The notes below the pieces were generated by a model. That model was not told the DNA's origin. It saw only the letters and a program-made list of their open reading frames with translations, and searched no databases. A stretch of 64,000 bases of DNA from Bacillus thuringiensis. Its GTDB lineage: Bacteria > Bacillota > Bacilli > Bacillales > Bacillaceae_G. The stretch covers positions 2,912,501 to 2,976,500 of the forward strand of contig NZ_CP012099.1 in the NCBI RefSeq assembly GCF_001182785.1. The letters run 5' to 3'. Below, one piece after another: positions 52,888-61,631 of the stretch; position 1 is the stretch's first letter, and each line of letters opens with the position of its first letter. The position numbers and the translations under genes are program-made.

Positions 52888-53721
52888 TTACTTATTTTTC
52901 AAAATCGTTCTTTTAGCTTTTTTAATAATTCTACTAGTTGATTTTATGTCAGCATCCTTTTCCCATTCTTTACACAGGTTCATTACCCAATCCGGTTTAG
53001 TTTTACTTGCATCATTTAACCAGTTTCCAACCGAATCTTGTACATATTTTGATGGATCTGATTTAAGTAAATTAAGAATAGGAAGTGCTTTTTCAGGTTC
53101 TTGTTTTAATATTTCAATATGTTTACTCCATACACCTCGAGGACGAATAGATTCTACAGAGAACCTGCGAATATTCTCATCTTCACTTTTTGCCCATTCT
53201 ACTAACAATTCCACACTTTCTTCTATATTTTGTGAAAGTTCTTCTCTAATAGACATCCAAGCAATTTCTCGAACACCAAAATGATGATCCGCCGCAAAAG
53301 GTCGAATGTATGTTAATGTATCTTTTAATGTGTCATTTGATTTTTTATTCATAAACGCTGCCCAACATCGTACACTATCTGAAATATGATTAGATAATTT
53401 TAACAGTACGTCTTCCTTGTTTCCATCATTCTCTTTGAGTATAATTTCATCCAATAAAGTCCCTGTTATTCGTATGACTTTCATTCCTGTTTCAACGTTC
53501 TGTTTTTCTAATTCAGCTACTATACATTCCAAACTATTCTTGAGTCCTATTGAAGGTAAGACATTTTTAAGTAGTTCAATATGATTTATAGCTAGCCATT
53601 CTGTTAGATTAACACTTTCTACTTTCCCTTGCTGTAGTAATTGTAAGACCTCTTTAGGAATTTCGTTTACTTTCCTGGCTCCTTTCCTGTTTAAGATAAT
53701 TTCTGATTCTTTCTTTATCAT
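52888..53721 (-). CDS. HEAT-repeat protein, AlkC/AlkD-like superfamily
   Basis: 277 residues of helical repeats. It shares with the AlkC-like protein at 39229 the blocks IRRFSVESIRPRGVWSKH and DPSKYVQDSVGNWLNDASK, so it is a distant paralogue of DNA alkylation repair proteins. The N-terminal 90 residues differ. The RPRLPW stretch of AlkC is RPRGVW here, so activity on alkylated bases is uncertain. AAGGAGG precedes the ATG. Confidence 0.75.
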   Translation of the reverse strand: MIKKESEIILNRKGARKVNEIPKEVLQLLQQGKVESVNLTEWLAINHIELLKNVLPSIGLKNSLECIVAELEKQNVETGMKVIRITGTLLDEIILKENDGNKEDVLLKLSNHISDSVRCWAAFMNKKSNDTLKDTLTYIRPFAADHHFGVREIAWMSIREELSQNIEESVELLVEWAKSEDENIRRFSVESIRPRGVWSKHIEILKQEPEKALPILNLLKSDPSKYVQDSVGNWLNDASKTKPDWVMNLCKEWEKDADIKSTSRIIKKAKRTILKNK

Positions 53722-53756
53722 TTAAATTCCCTCCTTGCAATACTATCTTCAAATAA

Positions 53757-53798
53757 ACAGAGGCCATTTTGAAAAGTAATAATCAAAATGACCTCTGT
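53757..53798. terminator. Imperfect hairpin between signal peptidase and HEAT genes
   Basis: ACAGAGGcCATTTTGA pairs with TCAAAATGacCTCTGT. T-runs are weak on both strands, so it may terminate or protect transcript ends. Confidence 0.5.
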
Positions 53799-53877
53799 CT
53801 TTCTTAATTGAACATTCAGTTTTACAAAAAAATGTAATTTAAATCCACCGGAAGAATATTTCTCCCATACTTTTTCT

Positions 53878-54429
53878 TTATAACGCTCTTACTTGTTCCA
53901 ACGGCCAGAAAACAGCTTGTCCTTTTCCGACAATTTCATCTTCTGAAATAAAGCCAAACATGCGACCATCCTTAGAAACTTCACGATTATCCCCTAAAAC
54001 AAATACTTGGCCTTCTGGCACTTTCGTTTTCCCTGTGATTTGTTCTAACGTAAAGTCTGGAGTTAATACACGGCCTACTGCTTTTTCTTTAAACTTTTTT
54101 AAATATGGTTCTTCCATCGCTTTTCCGTTTACATATAAAACATCATTTTTATACTCAACTGTATCGCCTGGCAAACCAATTACTCGTTTTACTAAATCGT
54201 ATCCTTCTTTTCCGTGGAAGACGATAATATCAAAGCGATCTAATCCACTTATACTATAACCAATCTTATTCACGAGAACTCGTTCGTTATTTTTTAAAGT
54301 GGGCATCATTGATTCACCTTGTACTAAAGAAGGTGTAAATAAAACACCGCGAATAATAGCAATTAATACAAGGGTAAACCCTATCGTTTTAGCCCAAGAG
54401 AATAATTCTTTCTTCGTATTTTCCTTCAT
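53878..54429 (-). CDS. Type I signal peptidase
   Basis: 183 residues. N-terminal anchor (TIGFTLVLIAIIRGVLF), catalytic Ser in VQGESMMPTL, Lys in YDLVKRVIGLPGD, and GDNREVSKDGRMFG. Closer to SipS/SipT than the copy at 43023, which has a shorter N-terminus. A GAGGAG site precedes the ATG. It lies 23 bases after the cutC gene and may be co-transcribed with it. Confidence 0.93.
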   Translation of the reverse strand: MKENTKKELFSWAKTIGFTLVLIAIIRGVLFTPSLVQGESMMPTLKNNERVLVNKIGYSISGLDRFDIIVFHGKEGYDLVKRVIGLPGDTVEYKNDVLYVNGKAMEEPYLKKFKEKAVGRVLTPDFTLEQITGKTKVPEGQVFVLGDNREVSKDGRMFGFISEDEIVGKGQAVFWPLEQVRAL

Positions 54430-54452
54430 CGTTTCTCCTCTTTCTTAAGCAC

Positions 54453-55130
54453 TTATTTTATTATTTCAACTAATTCTTGTACTAAATTAGGATCTATTTC
54501 AGAAAAACATGATTTTCCTTCTCTTACCGCTGTACCGACATGAGCTTGCGAAATTCCAGTTTCATCTAGCAATCGCTTTATATTTTCTTTCGTCACCCCA
54601 GCTCCAGCTACAAGCTGAATTTGACCATCGCTTACCTTTTGCATTTCTGTAAGCACCGGAATATTCTCTACTATATTTCCTTGTCCACCTGAAGTTAAAA
54701 CGTGAGTCACTTTATGAAACTTCTTTAAAGTGTTCATTGCTTCTACTGGATTTTCTATATCATCTATCGCACGGTGGTACGTTACATTTATTCCATCTAC
54801 AACAGATAGTAAGTTCGCTAATTTCCCTTCATCCACTTCATTTCGTTCATTTAATACACCTAATACAACACCAGCTACTCCTAATTTCTGAGCAACTACA
54901 ATATCTTCTTTCATCATTTCAATTTCTTCTTCCGTATATGTAAAAGACTTCGCATGCGGACGAATCATAACATGAATTGGTATACTTACCGCTTCTACCG
55001 CTTTTTTTATAAAAGCATAACTCGGTGTTAAACCACCTTCTGTATAAGATGAAATTAATTCAATCCGCTTCCCGCCAGCACTTTCAATTCGTTTTACATC
55101 TTCTAAACATGTTGCAATAACCTCTAGCAT
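54453..55130 (-). CDS. cutC: CutC family protein
   Basis: 225 residues, TIM-barrel CutC family. MLEVIATCLEDVKRIESAGGKRIELI opens with the family's ATC...D/E-RIEL block. HVMIRPHAKSFTYTEEEI and FHKVTHVLTSGGQGN are other conserved parts. It is named for copper homeostasis in E. coli, but the role is doubtful. AAAAGAGG precedes the ATG. Confidence 0.9.
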   Translation of the reverse strand: MLEVIATCLEDVKRIESAGGKRIELISSYTEGGLTPSYAFIKKAVEAVSIPIHVMIRPHAKSFTYTEEEIEMMKEDIVVAQKLGVAGVVLGVLNERNEVDEGKLANLLSVVDGINVTYHRAIDDIENPVEAMNTLKKFHKVTHVLTSGGQGNIVENIPVLTEMQKVSDGQIQLVAGAGVTKENIKRLLDETGISQAHVGTAVREGKSCFSEIDPNLVQELVEIIK

Positions 55131-55328
55131 GAGATGACCTCTTTTCGTGCTTTTTTCTTATTATAACATTAGTAAAAATAAGAAGCCTAGCTTTCTCCTT
55201 TAAAACTTAAAAAAGAAGAATGAAAAGAAAGATTTTTTTATTGCCAACAATTATTTGTGACATCCTATTATTCATGTACACTCCTACCATAATGAAAAAA
55301 CCCGTCATTTTAACGGACTTTTCTAATT

Positions 55329-56036
55329 TCAAGCTTTTCTTTCCTCAGTTTTCATATCTATGCCTAATTGATCTTCCAATAACTTTACACCTTTCTTTGT
55401 AAGATGGACAGCTCGGTTCTTATCCGTTTTCGTAATCCATCCCTGTTCAAAAAGTAGTTTTGCAATTGCAGACCCTAACCAACCCGAAATATGGTAGCGC
55501 CGTTCACTCCAATCAAGGCAAGGTTTTGCAAATACCCTCCTTTTTGTATCTGCCTCATCAACATTTATTCCAAAATTCAGAAACCATTTCTTACCTTGTT
55601 CCGTTACAATGTATTCTCCATCCTCTAAAATTATAAATTGCCTATCTAGTAATTTTTCAGTTATCTCTACACCGAGTTTGCCTGCAAGATGATCATAACA
55701 AGTTCGAGCATAACGAATTTGTTTTAGTTGGCTTGATTGTTTTAAAGAGCGAACTTGAACTGTTGGTGCAATTGTCCCTAACTTTTCAAGCACTTCTGCA
55801 ACTTCTTGATTAGCAAGTCGATAGTAACGATGTCTACCATGTTGTTCAACTGTAAGTAAATTCCCTTCTACTAATTTAGAAAGATGCGAACTAATTGTTG
55901 GATGTGACACTTTTGCCATATAAGCCAATTCACTAGCAGGTAGTGCCTGATTATTCATTAGACAATCTAAGATGATTGCTCTTGTAGGTTCAGCAATTAG
56001 TTTAGCTATATATGAGATATTCGGATATACATTCAT
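55329..56036 (-). CDS. ArsR-family transcriptional regulator
   Basis: 235 residues. Residues 10-85 are the ArsR winged helix (EPTRAIILDCLMNNQALPASELAYMAKVSHPTISSHLSKLVEGNLLTVEQHGRHRYYRLA). The remaining 140 residues form an extra C-terminal domain (CYDHLAGKLGVEITEKLLDR...CLDWSERRYHISGWLG) found in some Bacillus ArsR proteins. No CxC metal site follows the helix, so metal sensing is unlikely. Divergent from the DinB gene, its likely target. Confidence 0.88.
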   Translation of the reverse strand: MNVYPNISYIAKLIAEPTRAIILDCLMNNQALPASELAYMAKVSHPTISSHLSKLVEGNLLTVEQHGRHRYYRLANQEVAEVLEKLGTIAPTVQVRSLKQSSQLKQIRYARTCYDHLAGKLGVEITEKLLDRQFIILEDGEYIVTEQGKKWFLNFGINVDEADTKRRVFAKPCLDWSERRYHISGWLGSAIAKLLFEQGWITKTDKNRAVHLTKKGVKLLEDQLGIDMKTEERKA

Positions 56037-56053
56037 ATTTCGATGATACCCTA

Positions 56054-56090
56054 ACTATTAAATTGATACAATTATTTTAAGTTTAATAGT
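56054..56090. promoter_or_regulatory. Candidate ArsR operator between arsR-like and dinB-like genes
   Basis: ACTATTAAA (56054-56062) and TTTAATAGT (56082-56090) are perfect inverted nine-base arms spaced by 19 bases in the 69-base divergent gap. Confidence 0.5.
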
Positions 56091-56105
56091 AAAGGAGAAT
56101 GTATT

Positions 56106-56576
56106 ATGAATGCAATTGATCTTAGTATATTAAATTTAAAAGAAACGAGAAGGCGCTCAGAAAAATTATGGAATTCTCTTCCCGATAATTTTCTTAATTG
56201 GAAGCCTGATCCTGAGGCTATGTCCTTTGGTGAAATGATTCGTCACGTATGGAGCTCAACTTTTTACTATCATATGATTATAAAAAACAACGGTTCAATA
56301 AACGACATACGTATCCCGTATAATGACGAGCCAATTACTTGTGTAAAAAAAGAAATTGAATTGGCACAATCATACTTTACTGACTTCATAGAATATGTTC
56401 AATCAATAAGCATAGCCGAGCTAGATTCAAGGCTTATTGATAGAAGCGATGTTGGCTATCAACGATATTTAGGTGATATGCTATTACGAATTGCCTATCA
56501 TGATGCGGTCCATACAGGTCAATTTTTACAATATTTACGAATGGTAAACTTAGAAAGACCATTAATTTGGGATTAA
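56106..56576 (+). CDS. DinB-family metal-binding four-helix protein
   Basis: 156 residues. Three His in DinB positions are visible: GEMIRHVWSS (about residue 47), and AYHDAVHTGQ (H138 and H142). This triad binds a metal in DinB/YfiT-type thiol transferases. It may be a bacillithiol-dependent enzyme. AAAGGAG precedes the ATG. Divergent ArsR-like regulator. Confidence 0.85.
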   Translation: MNAIDLSILNLKETRRRSEKLWNSLPDNFLNWKPDPEAMSFGEMIRHVWSSTFYYHMIIKNNGSINDIRIPYNDEPITCVKKEIELAQSYFTDFIEYVQSISIAELDSRLIDRSDVGYQRYLGDMLLRIAYHDAVHTGQFLQYLRMVNLERPLIWD

Positions 56577-56707
56577 ATACGAAAAATGTTTATACAGCCT
56601 CCAAACTGGCATTACAATAAGAATTTTTCAACAAGACACAATCAAAAAAACATGATAATCATTTATATTAAAAACCTACATCCCAACCAAGTACTTCATA
56701 CACATAA

Positions 56708-56744
56708 AAAGCACGGGTTTGATTACTAATCAAACCCGTGCTTT
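56708..56744. terminator. Perfect bidirectional terminator
   Basis: The stem AAAGCACGGGTTTGATT / AATCAAACCCGTGCTTT with a 3-base loop sits between convergent DinB and acyl-CoA dehydrogenase genes. The other bases in 56577-56791 show no gene. Confidence 0.9.
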
Positions 56745-56791
56745 CAAAACAACTATATTGTACATAGACAATAAAATTCAAGCTAAAAAAC

Positions 56792-57940
56792 CTACGACCG
56801 AAACGCCGCATCCGCCAACATAGATAGTGTTGCATCATCCATCGGCGGATTGTGTAGTCCTGCTCTAACGTTTAAATAATAACGGTGAAGCGGATTTTTT
56901 TCTGATAAACTTTTTGCTCCTACGATGCGCATCGATTTATCCACTATGGATATCGCCGCATTTGTTACAGCATATTTCACGGCTGCTAATTCTTCTTGCA
57001 GTGATAGTTTATCTTCTGCCTCATCGTACTTTTTCGCAATTTGATATAAAAAGACACGAGCTTGCATAAGCTCAAGTTCTAATTCTCCAACTAATCTTCT
57101 AACATTCGGCAATAAACTAATAGAATGATTTAAACTATTTGGTTTGTATGATCCCGCAAATTGAACTGCATAATTTCTTGCTGATTGTGCAATTCCTAAA
57201 TAACATGCTGGTATATGTAGCAACCAGCCAATACCCTTTTGTTTTACTTTTCCGCCCTTCACATCCGTAAAAAAGCGGCTTTCTATCTCTACATTTTGTA
57301 AGACAAGGTCGTGGCTAGCAGTCCCTCTCATTGCAACACTATCCCACGTTTCTTCAATAGATACACCGAGTGTATTTCTTGGAATGACAAACTCACCAAC
57401 TTCTTCTTGGCCTTCAATACTCGCTGAAATAATAAAATAATTAAGTACTGGCGCCATCGTTGTAAAAGTTTTCCTTCCATTTATAACCCACTTCTCGCCT
57501 TGTTGAACCGCTATTGTTTCTGGTTTGCCGCCACGCGTCGGACTCCCTGTTTTCGGTTCTGTTGCTGCCCTGTTAAAGAGCACACCATTACATACTTCTT
57601 CGCAAAACCATTTGAACATCTCATCATTCCAAGAGCGATTTTCCGCTAGCTCTTTCACAATGCCAAGATGCCAGCCAATCGATAATGCAGTAGCTCCGCA
57701 GCCTTCCGCGATTTTCTCTTGAAATAAAACGAAGTCATATAAAGAAATCGCACTACCACCAAATTCCTTCGGTAACGTTAATTTCGTATATCCGATATCT
57801 TTCAAATCATTTATATTTTCATACGGAAATGATCCTAATTCACTTAGCTGATGCTCCCTTTCCATGAACTTCGGAATCAATTTATTTATTTTCTCAATAA
57901 TTAAAGACTGTTCTTCTGTTTCAACAAATGAGAGTGCCAT
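56792..57940 (-). CDS. Acyl-CoA dehydrogenase family flavoprotein
   Basis: 382 residues from the ATG at 57940, preceded by AAAGGAG. LTLPKEFGGSAISLYDFVLFQEKIAEG, AATEPKTGSPTRGG, WVINGRKTFTT and WDSVAMRGTASHDL give the FAD and substrate regions. RRLVGELELELMQARVFLYQIA follows in the helical domain. The usual catalytic Glu is not obvious, so the enzyme may be an acyl-CoA dehydrogenase-like oxidase or monooxygenase. A bcr1-like element lies immediately upstream, in its leader. Confidence 0.85.
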   Translation of the reverse strand: MALSFVETEEQSLIIEKINKLIPKFMEREHQLSELGSFPYENINDLKDIGYTKLTLPKEFGGSAISLYDFVLFQEKIAEGCGATALSIGWHLGIVKELAENRSWNDEMFKWFCEEVCNGVLFNRAATEPKTGSPTRGGKPETIAVQQGEKWVINGRKTFTTMAPVLNYFIISASIEGQEEVGEFVIPRNTLGVSIEETWDSVAMRGTASHDLVLQNVEIESRFFTDVKGGKVKQKGIGWLLHIPACYLGIAQSARNYAVQFAGSYKPNSLNHSISLLPNVRRLVGELELELMQARVFLYQIAKKYDEAEDKLSLQEELAAVKYAVTNAAISIVDKSMRIVGAKSLSEKNPLHRYYLNVRAGLHNPPMDDATLSMLADAAFRS

Positions 57941-57952
57941 ACTATAATCTCC

Positions 57953-58103
57953 TTTATCCCGCATTAACGGGCAGTAAAACTCCCACCTAAAAATTCAGGT
58001 GAAGCAAAGGAAGTTAGGTGGGAGATCAACTGCCCGTAAACGCCCGATTGGTTCAACTAATAATCAGTGAGAAACCCACCCACTGATTAAAGTTTCACTT
58101 TAT
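57953..58103 (-). repeat. bcr1-like repeat element with TTTAT flanks
   Basis: A 141-base element (57958-58098) is bounded by direct repeats TTTAT at 57953-57957 and 58099-58103, fitting a five-base target duplication. Inside are nested inverted repeats: ACGGGCAGT (57967) with ACTGCCCGT (58029), CTCCCACCTAA (57980) with TTAGGTGGGAG (58014), and AATCAGTG (58062) with CACTGATT (58081). It would fold as a stable multi-hairpin RNA. Size, TTTAT target and sequence match what I recall of bcr1, a mobile repeat restricted to the B. cereus group. Its end lies 13 bases before the dehydrogenase ATG. Confidence 0.72.
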
Positions 58104-58198
58104 GCTCGATTCATAAACCGTTCATTTTGTCATTATGATTATATGAAGCTACCTCTCTATTGTTTCACTATTCCGATAAAAATACAATGTTTTTGACT

Positions 58199-58240
58199 AA
58201 TAAGAAAAGTTCCTATTTAACGATAGGTTCTTTTCTTATT
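58199..58240 (-). terminator. Intrinsic terminator after the YdcF gene
   Basis: AATAAGAAAAG-tt-CCTAT pairs with ATAGG-tt-CTTTTCTTATT, overlapping the YdcF stop codon. Confidence 0.8.
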
Positions 58241-58871
58241 AGTCTCCCTTTAATGCCTTTAACGGCAACGAGGTTACATATCCAATATACGAGAATAATT
58301 CTTTAAAGAAGAATGGTATTTCTGTATCTAACGTTTTATATGCTGATGTCGGCGTTGGTGAAGCATACGCTTCAATATTAATATGTTTTGCGATTCTCAT
58401 TGCGCGTTTCATATGAAGTGGATCACTTACAATCGTGTATGTTTGTATGCCGTTCTCTATTCCAACTTGCTTCGCATTTTTTAAATTTTCTTCAGTGAAA
58501 AGGGATTTAGTTTCAATTAAAATATCTTCCTCTTTTACACCTTGTTTCATTGCATATACTCTTGCAGTACGTGCTTCCTCAAGTTCTGCCTCGAACTTTG
58601 TACCACCTGTAAAAATAATCTTTTTAATATTTCCGTTCCTATATAAAGAAATCGCATGATTAATTCTTTCTTTAAATACAGGAGATGGTTTTCCGTTCCA
58701 TGAAGCTGCTCCTAGTACGATACCAGCATCCGTTTTCACGTCATCATTTGCTTTAAAACGATAACTCCAAATATCGTAAGCTGCATAACTTACATATAAA
58801 ATAGCAGAACAAATCATTAGTAAAAATACTTGAAAGATTCGTCTTTTCTTACTCTTCTTATTTTCTTTCAT
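58239..58871 (-). CDS. YdcF/SanA/ElyC family envelope protein
   Basis: 210 residues from the ATG at 58871 (ACGGAGG upstream). A basic N-terminus and one membrane anchor (IFQVFLLMICSAILYVSYAAYDIW) precede a DUF218 domain outside the membrane: AGIVLGAASWNGKPSPVFKERINHAISLY, IIFTGGTKFEAELEEARTARVYAMKQGV and IVSDPLHMKRAMRIAKH. SanA and ElyC act in envelope integrity. Alone in the region. Confidence 0.88.
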   Translation of the reverse strand: MKENKKSKKRRIFQVFLLMICSAILYVSYAAYDIWSYRFKANDDVKTDAGIVLGAASWNGKPSPVFKERINHAISLYRNGNIKKIIFTGGTKFEAELEEARTARVYAMKQGVKEEDILIETKSLFTEENLKNAKQVGIENGIQTYTIVSDPLHMKRAMRIAKHINIEAYASPTPTSAYKTLDTEIPFFFKELFSYIGYVTSLPLKALKGD

Positions 58872-59200
58872 TTGTAATTGCCTCCGTACATCATCCATAC
58901 TTCTATAAAAAACATTTATATCAAATCGTTTTGTTTGAGTTTATTTAAAAGAAGGAACTTTACTTGTTATTTATGTATAAAAGGGTTTTCATTTAAAATT
59001 GAGGATTATCAATTCATTTTCATTTGCGGTTTTCATTACATTTTTTAAATTCATAAGTTTATTACCATACAACTACATTGTAACGAATTTTTTCTCAGAA
59101 GGGAACGATGAAACAAAAGGAATTAAAATAAAGTAGCATTTTGTAAGAAAAAAGGTATATTTTTCATGCCTCACGAACAATATACCTTTCAAAACACGAA

Positions 59201-59788
59201 TTATAACTTTTCTTTATACAACTCTAATTTTTCTAACAATTGTTCTTTTACGCCTGGCCATTCACTCGAGATAATACTGTACACCACCGCATCTCTCACA
59301 TAACCATTCGGTAATTTTCTTTCATTTCTAAGCACACCCTCTTTTATTGCGCCTAACCTTTCAATTGCTCGTTGTGCTTTTTCATTTCTTGCATCCGTCT
59401 TAATTTGCACTCTCAGCATATGCAATTTTTCAAAAGCATACTGAAGAAGCATATACTTACACTCTGTATTTATACTCGTACGTTGCACACTCGGATGATA
59501 CCATGTTTGCCCTAACTCAACTGTCTTATCTTCTACTGAAATATTATATAAACGTGTACTTCCTACAATCTTATTCGACTGTTGATCTACGACTATGAAA
59601 GGTATTTGAGTACCTCTTCCGTAACCCTTTATCGCTTTTTGAACGTATTGTTGCATATCTTGCACACTATCCATTTTAGAGATTAAATACGCCCAAATAT
59701 CCCGATTTCCTTCTACAATCGAAAACAAAGTTTCGACATCAGTATTATCCATTAACCGCAACTTTGCTCTTTCGTGAATAATTTCCAT
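59201..59788 (-). CDS. GNAT-family N-acetyltransferase (RimL-like)
   Basis: 195 residues. KLRLMDNTDVETLFSIVEGNRDIWAYL is the N-terminal strand-helix, VELGQTWYHPSVQRTSINTECKYMLLQYAFEKL the acetyl-CoA region, and VQIKTDARNEKAQRAIERLGA the C-terminal motif. This is a RimJ/RimL-like Acetyltransf_3 protein. AAGGGGG precedes the ATG. Substrate unknown. The upstream gap 58872-59200 holds only AT-rich sequence. Confidence 0.87.
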   Translation of the reverse strand: MEIIHERAKLRLMDNTDVETLFSIVEGNRDIWAYLISKMDSVQDMQQYVQKAIKGYGRGTQIPFIVVDQQSNKIVGSTRLYNISVEDKTVELGQTWYHPSVQRTSINTECKYMLLQYAFEKLHMLRVQIKTDARNEKAQRAIERLGAIKEGVLRNERKLPNGYVRDAVVYSIISSEWPGVKEQLLEKLELYKEKL

Positions 59789-59999
59789 TTTTAAGCCCCC
59801 TTTGTTGTTACTATATCATATAAAATAAAAACGTTTTATAATAATAAAAGAATATAATTGAAAGAATCATTTTTCGAATATACTCTGCATATCTAGGGTG
59901 GGATAGATCATCGATAAACATTAATATCGCAATTATAAAAAAGAAAATTCTGGTAAATCCCAATAAATTCTATATAATAATAAACGGGAGGGGATAAAA

Positions 60000-60113
60000 A
60001 TGCTAGATCAAATTACTTGGGGAACGCCAGGCAGCTTATTATGCTTAGGATTCTTTTTTGCAGGACTAGGAATCTTCTTGAGAAGCATTACGTCATATAC
60101 GAAAAATAAATAA
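60000..60113 (+). CDS. 37-residue membrane peptide
   Basis: ATG at 60000 is preceded by GGGAGGGG at a good distance and encodes MLDQITWGTPGS..., a hydrophobic helix (LLCLGFFFAGLGIFL) and a basic tail ending in YTKNK. A TATAAT motif lies about 25 bases before the ribosome site and a terminator follows at 60133. It is a complete small gene below ORF cut-offs. One transmembrane segment; function unknown. Confidence 0.75.
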   Translation: MLDQITWGTPGSLLCLGFFFAGLGIFLRSITSYTKNK

Positions 60114-60132
60114 AAATACCCCGCTTTTAATC

Positions 60133-60166
60133 AAAAGAAGCCTTCCTTTTACAGAAGGCTTCTTTT
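60133..60166. terminator. Bidirectional intrinsic terminator
   Basis: The stem AAAAGAAGCCTTC / GAAGGCTTCTTTT around an 8-base loop lies between the small membrane-peptide gene and the convergent YjiH gene. Confidence 0.88.
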
Positions 60167-60191
60167 GTTATAGATTTATCTTTTTAAAACT

Positions 60192-61520
60192 TTAAAGCAA
60201 CAAATAAGCAATCGGTGTAATAATCAGTAACGTTAATATCGTTCTTTGTACATAGAGAATAATAAGTTCCGATACTTTTAACGGAATATCTGTCGATAAT
60301 ATACAAGGAATGGAAGCGGAGAAAAACAGTATAGATGATACGGAAACAACTGCAATGACAAACTTTGTCACAAGTGGTGCACTTACTACTAATAATGACG
60401 GTAAAAACATTTCTGCAATACCAACTGATGCAGCTTTAGCAGCTAAGTCTGCTTCCGGTAATTGTAATAGCCATGTAAACGGATAGAAAATATAACTGAT
60501 CCAATCAAATATTGGCGTGAACTTCGCTAAGACGATACCAATTAATCCTACTGACATAATAGTTGGTAAAATTCCCATCGTCATAATAAATCCGTCTTTT
60601 AAATTCACTGCAATATTGTTCATTATGCTCGGTGCAGACTTTGATACTTCTAACGCATCCTCCCAAGCACGTTCTAGCATTTTTTCTTTATAAACAGGCT
60701 CTGGAAATCCTTCTTCTGTTACATATGTATCTGGTTTTCTACTAAGGGGCGGGATTCTTACGGTGATAGCAGTCACGATGAATGTTACAACAAGCGTAGT
60801 CCAAAAATAAACATTCCATAAATGCATAATATCTAATGTTTTTGCGATGATGATCATAAATGTAGCGGATACTGTAGAAAATCCTGTAGCGATAATTGCT
60901 GCTTCTTTTGTCGTATACTTTCCTTCTTTATACACACGATTCGTAATAAGAAGGGCAAGCGAATAACTTCCAACGAAGGAAGCAACTGCATCAATCGCCG
61001 ATCTCCCTGGCGTATTCCATAATGGCCTCATAATCGGACGACAAAATGTACCGATAAATTCAAGCAATCCATATCCAACTAATAACGCTAAAAATGCCGA
61101 ACCAATTGGAACGAGCAAACTTACTGATATGACTAGCTTCTCATACAAAAACGGCCCAACATCTGGCGCAAAGAACCAAGCTGGTCCTACTTTTAAACAA
61201 TATAATATGCCAAAAACAACGCCAACTACTTTTAAAATAGAAAAACAAATGTCTACGATAGATGCATTCCATTTCTTCGTATAAAATGGATAAATCGCAC
61301 CAATCGCCATAACAAACAATGCATAATAAGGTACTACGCCTGGAACGGAAGCCCTGATCCACGATACGATATGATCAATCATAATAGACGATGCACCGTT
61401 TATCGTAACAGGAACGAAAAACATAAACACTCCAACAAGACTAGCAAGTATAAACCGAAGAATAATCCCCTTCTCTCGCCCTGTCTTAATTACATTACTC
61501 TTTAATTCAATTTCACTCAA
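60192..61520 (-). CDS. YjiH-family membrane protein (nucleoside-recognition/gate domain)
   Basis: 442 residues with about ten membrane segments. Conserved are GRSAIDAVASFVGSYSLALLITNRVYKEGKYTTKEAAIIATGFSTVSATF and a second gate-like repeat near the C-terminus. YjiH proteins carry the nucleoside-recognition (Gate) domain and are presumed transporters of small molecules. GAGGTG precedes the ATG. Single gene. Confidence 0.88.
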   Translation of the reverse strand: MSEIELKSNVIKTGREKGIILRFILASLVGVFMFFVPVTINGASSIMIDHIVSWIRASVPGVVPYYALFVMAIGAIYPFYTKKWNASIVDICFSILKVVGVVFGILYCLKVGPAWFFAPDVGPFLYEKLVISVSLLVPIGSAFLALLVGYGLLEFIGTFCRPIMRPLWNTPGRSAIDAVASFVGSYSLALLITNRVYKEGKYTTKEAAIIATGFSTVSATFMIIIAKTLDIMHLWNVYFWTTLVVTFIVTAITVRIPPLSRKPDTYVTEEGFPEPVYKEKMLERAWEDALEVSKSAPSIMNNIAVNLKDGFIMTMGILPTIMSVGLIGIVLAKFTPIFDWISYIFYPFTWLLQLPEADLAAKAASVGIAEMFLPSLLVVSAPLVTKFVIAVVSVSSILFFSASIPCILSTDIPLKVSELIILYVQRTILTLLIITPIAYLLL

Positions 61521-61600
61521 AATTCGACACCTCCTATTATCTAAATATTCTGTATAATAATGTTGTATTCCTTCTTTCCATTTCTACTATTTAATCATAT

Positions 61601-61630
61601 GAAAAAGCCTATTTTAAAATAGGCTTTTCT
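61601..61630 (-). terminator. Intrinsic terminator after the APH-like gene
   Basis: The stem GAAAAAGCCTATTTT / AAAATAGGCTTTTC is a near-perfect inverted repeat ending at the APH-like gene's stop. Confidence 0.88.
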
Positions 61631-61631
61631 A

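Noticed and set aside
59000..59035. Possible Fur box (TGAAAATGAATTGATAAT on the minus strand)
   Set aside because: Only about half of the 7-1-7 positions match, and neighbouring genes (YdcF, GNAT) have no iron link.
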